The notes beneath the pieces are model-generated. The model made no database searches, had not been told where the DNA came from, and worked only from the letters and a program-made list of their open reading frames with translations. Below are positions 1 to 6,903 of a stretch of 7,339 nucleotides of DNA, piece by piece. Each line of letters opens with the position of its first letter. The first letter of the stretch is position 1. This DNA comes from Cryomorphaceae bacterium. Its GTDB lineage: Bacteria > Bacteroidota > Bacteroidia > Flavobacteriales > Schleiferiaceae. The stretch is from assembly GCA_022565745.1 (NCBI GenBank), contig JAIUMB010000113.1, positions 1-7,339 of the forward strand. The letters are read 5' to 3'. A program made the translations under genes and the position numbers.

Positions 1-165
1 GGTGTGCAAGTTTTCGTGATCAATAACGGCGGCATCATCGCCAATGCCCTTAACGGTTGTGCCCAGATCCCGTTTTGTAGCCTTGGCAATGCGTTCTATC
101 AAGCCAAACTCCCCTATATTTTCAAGGGGTGTGTATTGATTGTCTGCGTTTTTGTCTTCTATCAT
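1..165 (-). CDS. thiL: Thiamine-monophosphate kinase, N-terminal part (cut by window edge)
   Basis: This is the first 55 residues of a protein whose remainder lies beyond the left edge. The reading frame stays open from the ATG to the edge. Residues 18-26 read GEFGLIERI and residues 40-48 read GIGDDAAVI. These are the two N-terminal hallmarks of ThiL in the AIR synthase-like ATP-binding superfamily; the GDD segment (residues 42-44) helps bind Mg-ATP. ThiL phosphorylates thiamine monophosphate to thiamine diphosphate, the last step of cofactor synthesis, in the cytoplasm. The ATG overlaps the sdhB stop codon (ATGA), so the gene is probably the fourth cistron of the sdh transcript and translationally coupled to sdhB. 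Related AIR-synthase-fold proteins such as HypE or PurM are possible, but the GEFGLI start argues for ThiL. Only about one sixth of the usual length is visible. Confidence 0.85.
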   Translation of the reverse strand, partial: MIEDKNADNQYTPLENIGEFGLIERIAKATKRDLGTTVKGIGDDAAVIDHENLHT

Positions 166-914
166 TCAGCGGAGCTAAGTGAGGCAGAAAGGTATTCGCG
201 GTTCATACGGGCGATGTTTTCCAAGCTGATGCCAACGGGGCATTCCACTTCGCAAGCGCCGGTATTGGTACAATTGCCAAATCCTTCGATATCCATTTGG
301 TTAACCATTTTACGCACGCGTTCCTTGGCTTCTACTTTACCTTGTGGCAAAAGGGCGTATTGGCTCACTTTTGCCGATACAAACAACATGGCCGAGCTGT
401 TTTTACAAGTGGCCACACAAGCACCACAACCGATACAAGTAGCGGCATCAAAAGCGCGGTCGGCGTCTGTTTTTGGAACGGGAATGGCGTTGGCATCAAT
501 GGTATTGCCACTGGTGTTTACCGATACATAACCACCGGCCTGTTGGATGCGGTCAAATGCTGAACGATCGGTAGCCAAGTCTTTAATTACCGGAAATGCT
601 GCCGCACGCCAAGGTTCTACCACGATGGTGTCGCCGTCGTTGAACGAGCGCATGTGTAGCTGGCAAGTGGTTATTCGGCGGCCGGGGCCATGTGCTTCAC
701 CGTTGATAAACATAGAGCACATGCCGCAGATGCCTTCACGACAGTCGTGATCAAAGGCGATGGGGTCTTTTCCTTCGGCGATGAGTTGTTCGTTAAGGAC
801 ATCCATCATTTCCAAAAACGACATGTCGGGATTGATGTCTTGAACCGGATATATTTCCATACGGCCTTTGTCTTCCGGACCGTTTTGTCTCCAAATTTTT
901 AATGTCAAATTCAT
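162..914 (-). CDS. sdhB: Succinate dehydrogenase/fumarate reductase iron-sulfur subunit
   Basis: This 250-residue subunit of complex II carries electrons from the flavin in SdhA to the membrane anchor SdhC. All three cluster sites are visible. C58, C63, C66 and C84 bind the [2Fe-2S] centre in the N-terminal ferredoxin-like domain (DCREGICGMC at 57-66). In the C-terminal domain C160, C163, C166 and C225 (the last followed by Pro) fit the [4Fe-4S] centre, and C170, C215 and C221 fit the [3Fe-4S] centre. The spacing of the last three cysteines matches E. coli SdhB. No ligand is missing and the length is normal for the Bacteroidota form. It starts 36 bases after the sdhA stop with an A/T-rich leader and no clear ribosome binding site. 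Its stop overlaps the thiL start. Confidence 0.96.
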   Translation of the reverse strand: MNLTLKIWRQNGPEDKGRMEIYPVQDINPDMSFLEMMDVLNEQLIAEGKDPIAFDHDCREGICGMCSMFINGEAHGPGRRITTCQLHMRSFNDGDTIVVEPWRAAAFPVIKDLATDRSAFDRIQQAGGYVSVNTSGNTIDANAIPVPKTDADRAFDAATCIGCGACVATCKNSSAMLFVSAKVSQYALLPQGKVEAKERVRKMVNQMDIEGFGNCTNTGACEVECPVGISLENIARMNREYLSASLSSAE

Positions 915-950
915 GCGAATGTGATTTTTTTGCTGTATTCGTAAATGGGA

Positions 951-2951
951 TTACTTGTACGAGCGGGTTTTTAGTTCAACATTTTCAAATGTCAATTCTT
1001 CCTTGACGAGTTCGGCTTTAGACGGTTCGCCACTGTATTTCCAACAGGAGACAAACGCAAAGTTTTCGTCGTCGCGAAGCGCTTCTCCTTCTTCGGTTTG
1101 GAACTCTTCACGGAAGTGTCCACCGCAGCTTTCTTCGCGGGTAAGTGCGTCGAGGCACATCAGCTCACCGAGTTCGAGGAAGTCGGCTACGCGACCGGCT
1201 TTGTCGAGTTCCGGATTGTACATGTCTTTGCGTCCGGGCACTTTAACGTCGCTCCAGAATTCTTCGCGAAGTGCTTTGATTTCGCTGATGGCTTCTTTGA
1301 GTCCTTCGGCGTTACGTGCCATACCGCATTTGTCCCACATGATTTTACCCAGGGCGCGGTGGAAGGAGTCTACCGAACGTGTGCCGTTGTTGTTGATGAG
1401 TTTGTCAATACGTTCGACCACTTCTGCTTCTGCCTTTTCAAAAGCCTCAGAGTTGATATCGATGTCGCCGGTGCGAATCTCGTCGGCCAAGTAATCACCC
1501 ACGGTGTAGGGTGCCACAAAGTATCCATCGGCCAAGCCCTGCATGAGCGCAGAAGCACCAAGTCGGTTTGCGCCGTGGTCAGAGAAATTGGCTTCACCAA
1601 GGGCGTATAAGCCTGGTACATTCGTCATTAAATTGTAATCGACCCACAACCCACCCATGGTGTAGTGAACGGCTGGATAAATCATCATAGGACTTTTGTA
1701 CGGGTTGATGTCTTTGATTTTTTCATACATTTCAAAGAGGTTTCCGTACTTAGAAGCCACTACTTTTTCACCGAGTTCTATAACTTTTTCTTTACTTGGA
1801 TTAGAAATACCGAGTTGGGTGGCTTCTGTTTTTCCGTAGCGTTGAATCGCCGAGGAGAAGTCGAGAAACACCGCTTGTCCGGTAGCATTTACCCCAAAAC
1901 CTTCGTCGCAGCGTTCTTTGGCGGCACGTGAGGCAACGTCACGGGGAACGAGGTTACCAAAGGCTGGATAACGGCGCTCCAAGTAATAGTCGCGCTTTTC
2001 CTCCGGTAAATCCGTAGGCTTGAGTTTGCCTGTGCGAATGGCTTCGGCGTCTTTTTTATCTTTGGGGACCCAGATGCGTCCGTCGTTTCTAAGCGACTCC
2101 GACATCAGGGTCAACTTGCTTTGATACTCGCCACTTTGTGGAATACAAGTGGGGTGAATTTGGGTGAAGCAAGGGTTGGCAAACATGGCGCCACGGCGGT
2201 GGGCTTTCCACGCAGCAGAGCCATTGGAGCCCATGGCATTGGTCGAAAGGAAAAACACGTTTCCGTATCCTCCAGAACAAAGCAATACCGCATGTGCACC
2301 GTGACGTTCTATTTCCCCGGTGGTGAGGTTGCGGGCGATAATGCCGCGGGCTTTGCCGTCTTCAACAACCACGTCCATCATTTCATGACGGTTGTACATC
2401 TTTACATTCCCCTTGGATATCTGACGGTTCAAGGCAGAATAAGCACCTAATAAAAGTTGCTGTCCGGTCTGTCCTTTGGCGTAAAACGTACGGCTCACCT
2501 GAACCCCGCCAAAAGAACGGTTGTCCAGCAATCCACCGTAATCACGTGCAAAGGGAACCCCTTGGGCAACACACTGGTCAATGATGTTGGCGCTGACTTC
2601 CGCTAAGCGGTACACGTTGGCTTCGCGAGAGCGGTAGTCTCCTCCTTTGATGGTATCGTAAAACAGACGGAAGACCGAGTCACCGTCGTTTTGATAATTT
2701 TTAGCGGCATTGATGCCCCCTTGTGCAGCAATGGAGTGTGCACGACGTGGGGAGTCTTGAAAACAAAACGCCTTTACGCGGTATCCCATTTCTGCCAGAG
2801 ATGCTGCCGCTGATGAACCAGCCAAACCGGTTCCAATGACGACCACATCGATGTTGCGCTTGTTGGCCGGGCTCACCAATCGAATACTGCTTTTGTGAGA
2901 TCCCCATTTTTCTCCGATAGGGCCACTGGGAATATTTGCATTTAACTTCAT
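951..2951 (-). CDS. sdhA: Succinate dehydrogenase/fumarate reductase flavoprotein subunit
   Basis: This is the 666-residue catalytic subunit of complex II, which oxidises succinate to fumarate (or the reverse) using covalently bound FAD. The Rossmann motif GTGLAG is at residues 40-45. The probable FAD-linking histidine is H72, in RRAHSIAAQGG. Active-site candidates are H266 in HPT, R337 in VPRDVASR, H429 in HYTMGG and R463 in HGANRLGAS. The C-terminal helical domain occupies roughly residues 500-666. The frame could be opened by a TTG six bases further upstream, giving two extra residues (position 2957), but the ATG giving MKLNANIP is preferred because ATG is much commoner and the family normally starts close to this point. 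The gene lies 26 bases after sdhC and 36 before sdhB. The large size and order C-A-B are usual for the Bacteroidota b558-type enzyme. The sequence alone does not fix the direction of the reaction. Confidence 0.96.
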   Translation of the reverse strand: MKLNANIPSGPIGEKWGSHKSSIRLVSPANKRNIDVVVIGTGLAGSSAAASLAEMGYRVKAFCFQDSPRRAHSIAAQGGINAAKNYQNDGDSVFRLFYDTIKGGDYRSREANVYRLAEVSANIIDQCVAQGVPFARDYGGLLDNRSFGGVQVSRTFYAKGQTGQQLLLGAYSALNRQISKGNVKMYNRHEMMDVVVEDGKARGIIARNLTTGEIERHGAHAVLLCSGGYGNVFFLSTNAMGSNGSAAWKAHRRGAMFANPCFTQIHPTCIPQSGEYQSKLTLMSESLRNDGRIWVPKDKKDAEAIRTGKLKPTDLPEEKRDYYLERRYPAFGNLVPRDVASRAAKERCDEGFGVNATGQAVFLDFSSAIQRYGKTEATQLGISNPSKEKVIELGEKVVASKYGNLFEMYEKIKDINPYKSPMMIYPAVHYTMGGLWVDYNLMTNVPGLYALGEANFSDHGANRLGASALMQGLADGYFVAPYTVGDYLADEIRTGDIDINSEAFEKAEAEVVERIDKLINNNGTRSVDSFHRALGKIMWDKCGMARNAEGLKEAISEIKALREEFWSDVKVPGRKDMYNPELDKAGRVADFLELGELMCLDALTREESCGGHFREEFQTEEGEALRDDENFAFVSCWKYSGEPSKAELVKEELTFENVELKTRSYK

Positions 2952-2977
2952 AAACAAATGTTTTTTCGTTTCTTTGG

Positions 2978-3661
2978 TTATTGATTGATGAACATAAAGA
3001 TTGGAATAATGGCAAATAAGGCCGGTATAACCACGGCGAAAATTTGTCCTATCTTTTTAATAACGGGTGTATACTTAGGATGGTTCACACCGAGTGATTG
3101 AAAAGCACTTTGGAGCCCGTGCCACAGGTGAAAGCCAATGGCAATCATGGCCACCACGTAGAGCGCGACATGCAGCCAAGCAGTAGATGCCGTGGTGAAG
3201 TAGGTCGCCACAACGGTGTATAAATCCTTTTGTCCGGCAGCGTCTATGGGCATTTCACCAAACTTCATACGCCACCAAAACGTGGCCATGTGACCCACGA
3301 TAAACAATAATACGATGGTGCCTAAGAATGCCATGTTGCGAGAAGCCCAGCCGGAATTGGCAGAGGGTTTTTCGTAATGATATTTCACAGGGCGCGCTTT
3401 TCGATTTTGAATGGTGAGCATTATGCCGTCTATCGCGTGAAAAAGAATACTGGCATATAGCAAGTACGATATGATTTTTATCACAGGGAAGGTGGTCATA
3501 AATTCGGCGTAAGCATTGAAGTCTTCCGCCATGGCCTCTCCGCCGAGTAACACCAAGTTGCCCGCCAAGTGCGCGACGAGAAAAATGCTTAAAAACAAAC
3601 CGGTAAGGGCCATCCAATATTTTTTTGCTAGGGATGAACCCAAAAGAGCTGACTTAGCCAT
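2978..3661 (-). CDS. sdhC: Succinate dehydrogenase cytochrome b558 membrane subunit
   Basis: This is the 227-residue single-chain membrane anchor of complex II. Five hydrophobic segments are visible, at about residues 15-38, 58-83, 110-130, 150-177 and 203-225, as expected of the five-helix di-haem type found in Bacillus, Wolinella and Bacteroidota. Histidines H31, H75, H124 and H164 have almost the spacing of the four haem ligands of Wolinella FrdC (H44, H93, H143, H182), so they are the likely axial ligands. The protein anchors SdhAB to the inner membrane and exchanges electrons with quinone, presumably menaquinone. It is the first gene of the sdh operon and has a promoter candidate directly upstream. 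No separate sdhD is present or expected for this type. The family assignment is firm; the ligand assignment is inferred from spacing. Confidence 0.94.
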   Translation of the reverse strand: MAKSALLGSSLAKKYWMALTGLFLSIFLVAHLAGNLVLLGGEAMAEDFNAYAEFMTTFPVIKIISYLLYASILFHAIDGIMLTIQNRKARPVKYHYEKPSANSGWASRNMAFLGTIVLLFIVGHMATFWWRMKFGEMPIDAAGQKDLYTVVATYFTTASTAWLHVALYVVAMIAIGFHLWHGLQSAFQSLGVNHPKYTPVIKKIGQIFAVVIPALFAIIPIFMFINQ

Positions 3662-3710
3662 AGAATTTGGTAATTTTTTTGTCGATGATTGGTTCTGTAT
3701 ATTCGCAGCA

Positions 3711-3743
3711 CAAAAGTAAGGTTCAGCGCTGCTTTAATGCAAA
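3711..3743 (-). promoter_or_regulatory. Promoter candidate for the sdhCAB-thiL operon
   Basis: Read on the minus strand, TTTG (3743 to 3740) is followed after 21 bases by TACTTTTG (3718 to 3711). This fits the Bacteroidota housekeeping promoter pattern of a -33 TTTG and a -7 TAnnTTTG, with all eight -7 positions agreeing. Transcription would start near 3704, leaving a leader of about 40 bases before the sdhC ATG. The match is seen in the sequence; its activity is inferred. Confidence 0.6.
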
Positions 3744-3861
3744 CAGGTGATAATTTAGAATTATTCCAATGTGCAGATAGATATAGTTGCTTGACCTTTG
3801 CTCAATGCTTTTCTGATATTTTGGGAGAGCGTAATAAATGAATTAATTATTGACCTGTTTT

Positions 3862-5157
3862 ATGAAGTACCATCCTTTGCCTGCTGAATTATTTATCCAT
3901 AATCGACAACGCCTTAAAGACATGCTGCCTAAGGGCGCATTAGCTATTTTTAATGCCAATGATGTGTTGCCTACCAACGGCGACGGTACACTTGCGTTTA
4001 AGCAAAACTCCGACTTGTTTCACCAATGTGGCGTAGATCAGGAAGAAACCATTTTGGTGATTTTTCCCGATGCGCATCGCAAGCAACACCGCGAGATTCT
4101 TTTTCTCACCGAAACCAACGAGCATATAGCGCGCTGGGAAGGAGAAAAATTGTCAAAAGATCTAGCCACTGAGCGCAGCGGTATAGAAAATGTACAGTGG
4201 TTAAGTGCTTTTCCGGCATTGCTTAAATCGCTGATGAGTGAGGCAGAAACAGTATATCTCAACAGCAACGAACATTTACGCGCCAAGTCTGAAGTAGAAA
4301 CGCGTGATATGCGTTTTGCCAAAACACTTCAAGCCGATTATCCACTGCATTCTTATGGTCGTTTGGCGCCTTTGATGCACCGAATACGTGCGGTCAAATC
4401 TAAATGGGAACAAGACGTTATGCGTCAGGCAGCAAATATTACCACCCAAGCTTATCAGCGGGTTTTAAAAGCCATTAAGCCGGGCGTACCCGAATACGTG
4501 CTCGAAGCAGAATTCATGCACGAGTTTCTTTCCAATCGCAGTGACGGATTCGCTTATACACCCATCATTGCTTCTGGTGCCAATGCCTGTGTATTGCACT
4601 ACATTGAAAACAAAGACGTCTGCAATGACGGAGAGTTGATCCTCTTCGATGTGGGAGCGGTTTATGCCAACCACTGCTGTGATGTGACCCGCTGTTATCC
4701 CGTCAGCGGAAAGTTCACCGATCGCCAAAAAGAAGTTTACAATGCCGTGTTGCGCGTGCAGAAAGCCTGTTTTGAATTGCTGAAGCCGGGTGTTTATCTC
4801 GACGACTACCACAAGCAGGTGGGCGAGTTGATGACCAAGGAATTGATCGATTTGAAACTGCTCACTCCCGAGGAAGTGAAAAATCAAGACCCCGATTGGC
4901 CGGCGTATAAAAAGTACTTTATGCACGGCACCTCACACTTTATCGGCTTAGATACCCACGACGTCGGATTGTGGACTGAGCCCATTCAAGAAGGGATGAT
5001 ATTTACCGTTGAACCGGGTATTTATCTTCCGGAAGAAGGGTTGGGTATTCGCATTGAAGACGACCTGATTATTACCGCTGATGGTTATGAAAATATGACG
5101 GTTGGTATTCCCAAAGAAATCGACGAAATCGAGGCCTTTATGGCCGGTAAATCATGA
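3862..5157 (+). CDS. pepP: Xaa-Pro aminopeptidase, M24B metallopeptidase
   Basis: This 431-residue cytoplasmic enzyme removes an N-terminal residue that precedes proline. The N-terminal aminopeptidase-P domain covers roughly residues 1-165. The creatinase/pita-bread catalytic domain covers about 170-425. The five dinuclear-metal ligands can be placed: D263 and D274 (the pair 11 apart, in LFDVGA and CDVTRCYP), H359 (HGTSHFIGLD), E384 (VEPGIYLP) and E399 (RIEDDLII). H246 and H366 (in THDVG) match the extra active-site histidines of E. coli PepP. Length is close to the E. coli protein (about 440). A TTG 12 bases upstream (3850) would add four residues, but the ATG giving MKYHPLPAELF is preferred. 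No signal peptide is seen. The stop overlaps the next gene by four bases, so the two are probably co-transcribed. The exact dipeptide or peptide preference is not readable from sequence. Confidence 0.92.
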   Translation: MKYHPLPAELFIHNRQRLKDMLPKGALAIFNANDVLPTNGDGTLAFKQNSDLFHQCGVDQEETILVIFPDAHRKQHREILFLTETNEHIARWEGEKLSKDLATERSGIENVQWLSAFPALLKSLMSEAETVYLNSNEHLRAKSEVETRDMRFAKTLQADYPLHSYGRLAPLMHRIRAVKSKWEQDVMRQAANITTQAYQRVLKAIKPGVPEYVLEAEFMHEFLSNRSDGFAYTPIIASGANACVLHYIENKDVCNDGELILFDVGAVYANHCCDVTRCYPVSGKFTDRQKEVYNAVLRVQKACFELLKPGVYLDDYHKQVGELMTKELIDLKLLTPEEVKNQDPDWPAYKKYFMHGTSHFIGLDTHDVGLWTEPIQEGMIFTVEPGIYLPEEGLGIRIEDDLIITADGYENMTVGIPKEIDEIEAFMAGKS

Positions 5158-5885
5158 CAGCCGATATTCACATAGCTGACCAACGCTATCGGGTCAACCT
5201 CAATCAGGGGGTTGACCTGAGCATTGGTTTCGATGCCAAGAAGGGACCCTTGGCTTGGGGGGTGGGGCATATGCAAGTGAACCCCGTTGTTTATGGCGAC
5301 TGGGTAGGGTTGGTGCGCGAAGGTGCTTCCGTTAATTTTTGCGATGTATTGGTGAATCCACACGGACAAGGCACCCATACGGAGTGTGTGGGGCATATTT
5401 CCAAATCTCACGACAGTGTGCAAAACTACCTCACCCGCTATTGGTTTCCCGCCTTGCTTTACACGGCTGATGTTGTTAATGGCGTGGTGGATTTGTCTGG
5501 ACTGCCACTGCCTGATAACGATTGGAGCTATCAGGCCATAATTATTCGCAGCAGACCCAACACAACAGATAAGCGAAGCCGCGTTTATAGCGGACAAAAT
5601 CCGCCGCATTTTAATCCGGATGTACTCCGGCAGCTCAGCAATATGGGGGTGGCGCATTTTCTTACCGATTTGCCGTCCGTAGATCCGGAGGAAGACGGTG
5701 GCGCATTGGCCGCACATAAGGCTTTCTTTTTAGATTCTAAAGGTGAAAAGCGCCTAGAGCGTACCATAACAGAGCTTATTTATGCTCCTAATGATTTAAA
5801 GGATGGGCGTTATATTCTCAATCTTCAAATAGCACCACTGACCATGGATGCTGTTCCTTCGCGTCCGGTTGTTTATGCAGTATGA
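5154..5885 (+). CDS. Cyclase-family (kynurenine formamidase-like) metal-dependent hydrolase
   Basis: This 243-residue protein resembles the cyclase family (Pfam PF04199), which includes bacterial kynurenine formamidase KynB and other metal-dependent amide and ester hydrolases. The key segment is HGQGTHTECVGHI (residues 70-82), which corresponds to the family signature HxGTHxDxPxH. Here the first histidine is one residue further from GTH, and Asp and Pro are replaced by E77 and V79. H75, E77 and H81 are the best metal-ligand candidates, with H70 possible. A second conserved-looking stretch, TDLPSVDPEEDGG with H188 shortly after, matches the C-terminal active-site region of the family. No signal peptide is present. 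Its ATG overlaps the pepP stop (ATGA), implying translational coupling. Fold assignment is fairly secure, but the substrate is unknown. KynB activity should not be assumed because no tryptophan-catabolism genes are visible nearby. Confidence 0.75.
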   Translation: MTADIHIADQRYRVNLNQGVDLSIGFDAKKGPLAWGVGHMQVNPVVYGDWVGLVREGASVNFCDVLVNPHGQGTHTECVGHISKSHDSVQNYLTRYWFPALLYTADVVNGVVDLSGLPLPDNDWSYQAIIIRSRPNTTDKRSRVYSGQNPPHFNPDVLRQLSNMGVAHFLTDLPSVDPEEDGGALAAHKAFFLDSKGEKRLERTITELIYAPNDLKDGRYILNLQIAPLTMDAVPSRPVVYAV

Positions 5886-5912
5886 GATTTTTTTTAAAAA
5901 TTATTTGTATTT

Positions 5913-5936
5913 CGACAATTTGTTGTAATATTGTCG
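5913..5936. repeat. Short inverted repeat between the cyclase and barrel genes
   Basis: CGACAAT (5913-5919) is the perfect reverse complement of ATTGTCG (5930-5936), with a 10-base loop that contains a further TTGT. It lies 27 bases after the cyclase stop, just beyond a run of eight T (5888-5895). No T-run follows it on the plus strand, so it does not look like a standard intrinsic terminator of the upstream pair. It could be a weak RNA hairpin that protects the transcript end, or an operator for the next gene. A 7-base stem in A/T-rich DNA may also be chance. Confidence 0.3.
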
Positions 5937-6003
5937 CTCGATATATATGTAATCAACTGTTATTTAGATAAAGTATTGGTATTTATGTTAAACAATAAAA
6001 GTT

Positions 6004-6738
6004 ATGATCAGATTAAAATTACTCGCGGTAGCAGTGGTGTTCTTAGGATGTGTATGGTCTCTTAGAGCATCAAATAATCATAAAAGTGAAGATAAAGAGA
6101 ACTCAAAAAGTAAAGCCAAAGCTGATTTAACTGTAGGGGTAACGGCCATCAACTACCGAATGGATCCTTCATATGTTGTCTATGATGGTAGTGTTGTGGC
6201 TAATGGTAGAGCGTATTTACCCATCAACGATACAACAAGTGGGTTTAGCGGGAGCCAATATGCATTAAATTTAGGATTTGCATTGAGGTATAACTCCAAT
6301 TGGATTTATGAAGCAGACTTTTCTATAGGGGCAAACGCTTCTAATTTATCTTTAGGTGTTGGTTATGCCTTTAATGCCAATTGGGAAAGTAATCCAGGTT
6401 TTATGGGATTAATAAGTGCTGGTTTTTCATTTTTTGAGATATCCGATCGGCAAGATTTTAACGAGCAAACGGCACGTATTAAGAATGAAGTAGGCGGAGT
6501 TCATCTAAGTACGGAGCTTCGCCAATATGTATTCAGCAACTTTGGTGTTTATGCTCGTTTTTCAATTTTTGAGTCCTTGTTCAGTTCACAATCATTAGAA
6601 ATGCAGCGCAATAATCTTTTTATTCCAGAATATGATCAAGTGCCAAAAAACGCGTATACTTTAAATCATTCAGAAAACGACAGGCGCTGGTACGATGTTC
6701 GTTTCATGGTTCGATTAGGGGTGGTGCTGACCCTGTGA
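6004..6738 (+). CDS. Exported protein, probable small outer-membrane beta-barrel
   Basis: I do not recognise a named family for this 244-residue protein. Residues 1-22 form a signal peptide: a basic MIRLK start, then a hydrophobic core, with likely signal peptidase I cleavage near A22. C16 sits in FLGC, which is a poor lipobox, so a lipoprotein is less likely. Residues 24-40 are a lysine-, serine- and glutamate-rich polar linker. From about residue 41 onward the chain shows short strands with alternating hydrophobic residues, many ending in aromatics, separated by polar loops (for example ALNLGFALRY, LSLGVGYAF, GLISAGFSFF, FGVYARFSIF). It ends in a strand, RFMVRLGVVLTL. This is what an 8-strand or similar outer-membrane barrel looks like; the final residue is Leu rather than the common Phe. 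It is A/T-richer than the genes before it. Stand-alone surface or envelope role; function unknown. Confidence 0.65.
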   Translation: MIRLKLLAVAVVFLGCVWSLRASNNHKSEDKENSKSKAKADLTVGVTAINYRMDPSYVVYDGSVVANGRAYLPINDTTSGFSGSQYALNLGFALRYNSNWIYEADFSIGANASNLSLGVGYAFNANWESNPGFMGLISAGFSFFEISDRQDFNEQTARIKNEVGGVHLSTELRQYVFSNFGVYARFSIFESLFSSQSLEMQRNNLFIPEYDQVPKNAYTLNHSENDRRWYDVRFMVRLGVVLTL

Positions 6739-6764
6739 TGATGGTTTATTTATTGTAAGATTAT

Positions 6765-6794
6765 TTTGTCAAATAAAAAAATTATTTATATTTG
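6765..6794 (+). promoter_or_regulatory. Promoter candidate for the downstream lipoprotein gene
   Basis: TTTG (6765-6768) is followed after 18 bases by TATATTTG (6787-6794), a full match to the Bacteroidota -33/-7 pattern TTTG and TAnnTTTG. Transcription would start near 6800, giving a leader of about 100 bases before the lipoprotein ATG. The region is A/T-rich, which raises the chance of a random match. Confidence 0.5.
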
Positions 6795-6903
6795 CAAAGG
6801 CAAATGATGATTTTGTGTGCATGCATATATTTCATCGAAGAATTATAATAAATGTTGCTTCCGCATATTAATTGGTAAAGCGAATGTATACACAGAAATA
6901 ATT

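Noticed and set aside
4..531. Open plus-strand frame of 175 codons at the left edge
   Set aside because: It lies antisense to sdhB and thiL, whose proteins are clearly recognisable; the plus-strand translation has no family character.
955..1610. Long plus-strand frames (about 170-180 codons) opposite sdhA
   Set aside because: They mirror the codon pattern of sdhA, which is intact and unmistakable on the other strand.
2952..2957. TTG start for sdhA two codons upstream
   Set aside because: The in-frame ATG at 2951 is the more usual start and fits the family's N-terminus.
3724..3731. Palindrome CAGCGCTG inside the sdh promoter spacer, considered as an operator
   Set aside because: Only eight bases and not extended on either side; such palindromes occur by chance every few hundred bases.
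4465..4926. Minus-strand frame of 153 codons opposite pepP
   Set aside because: It is antisense to the metal-binding core of the peptidase and is best explained as a shadow.
5085..5717. Minus-strand frame of 210 codons opposite the pepP end and the cyclase
   Set aside because: It is antisense to two genes with recognisable catalytic motifs and shows no domain features of its own.
5888..5895. Run of eight T just after the cyclase stop, considered as an intrinsic terminator
   Set aside because: No stable hairpin precedes it.
6804..6848. 14-codon frame in the lipoprotein leader, considered as a leader peptide gene
   Set aside because: Too short, no ribosome binding site, and no run of regulatory codons.
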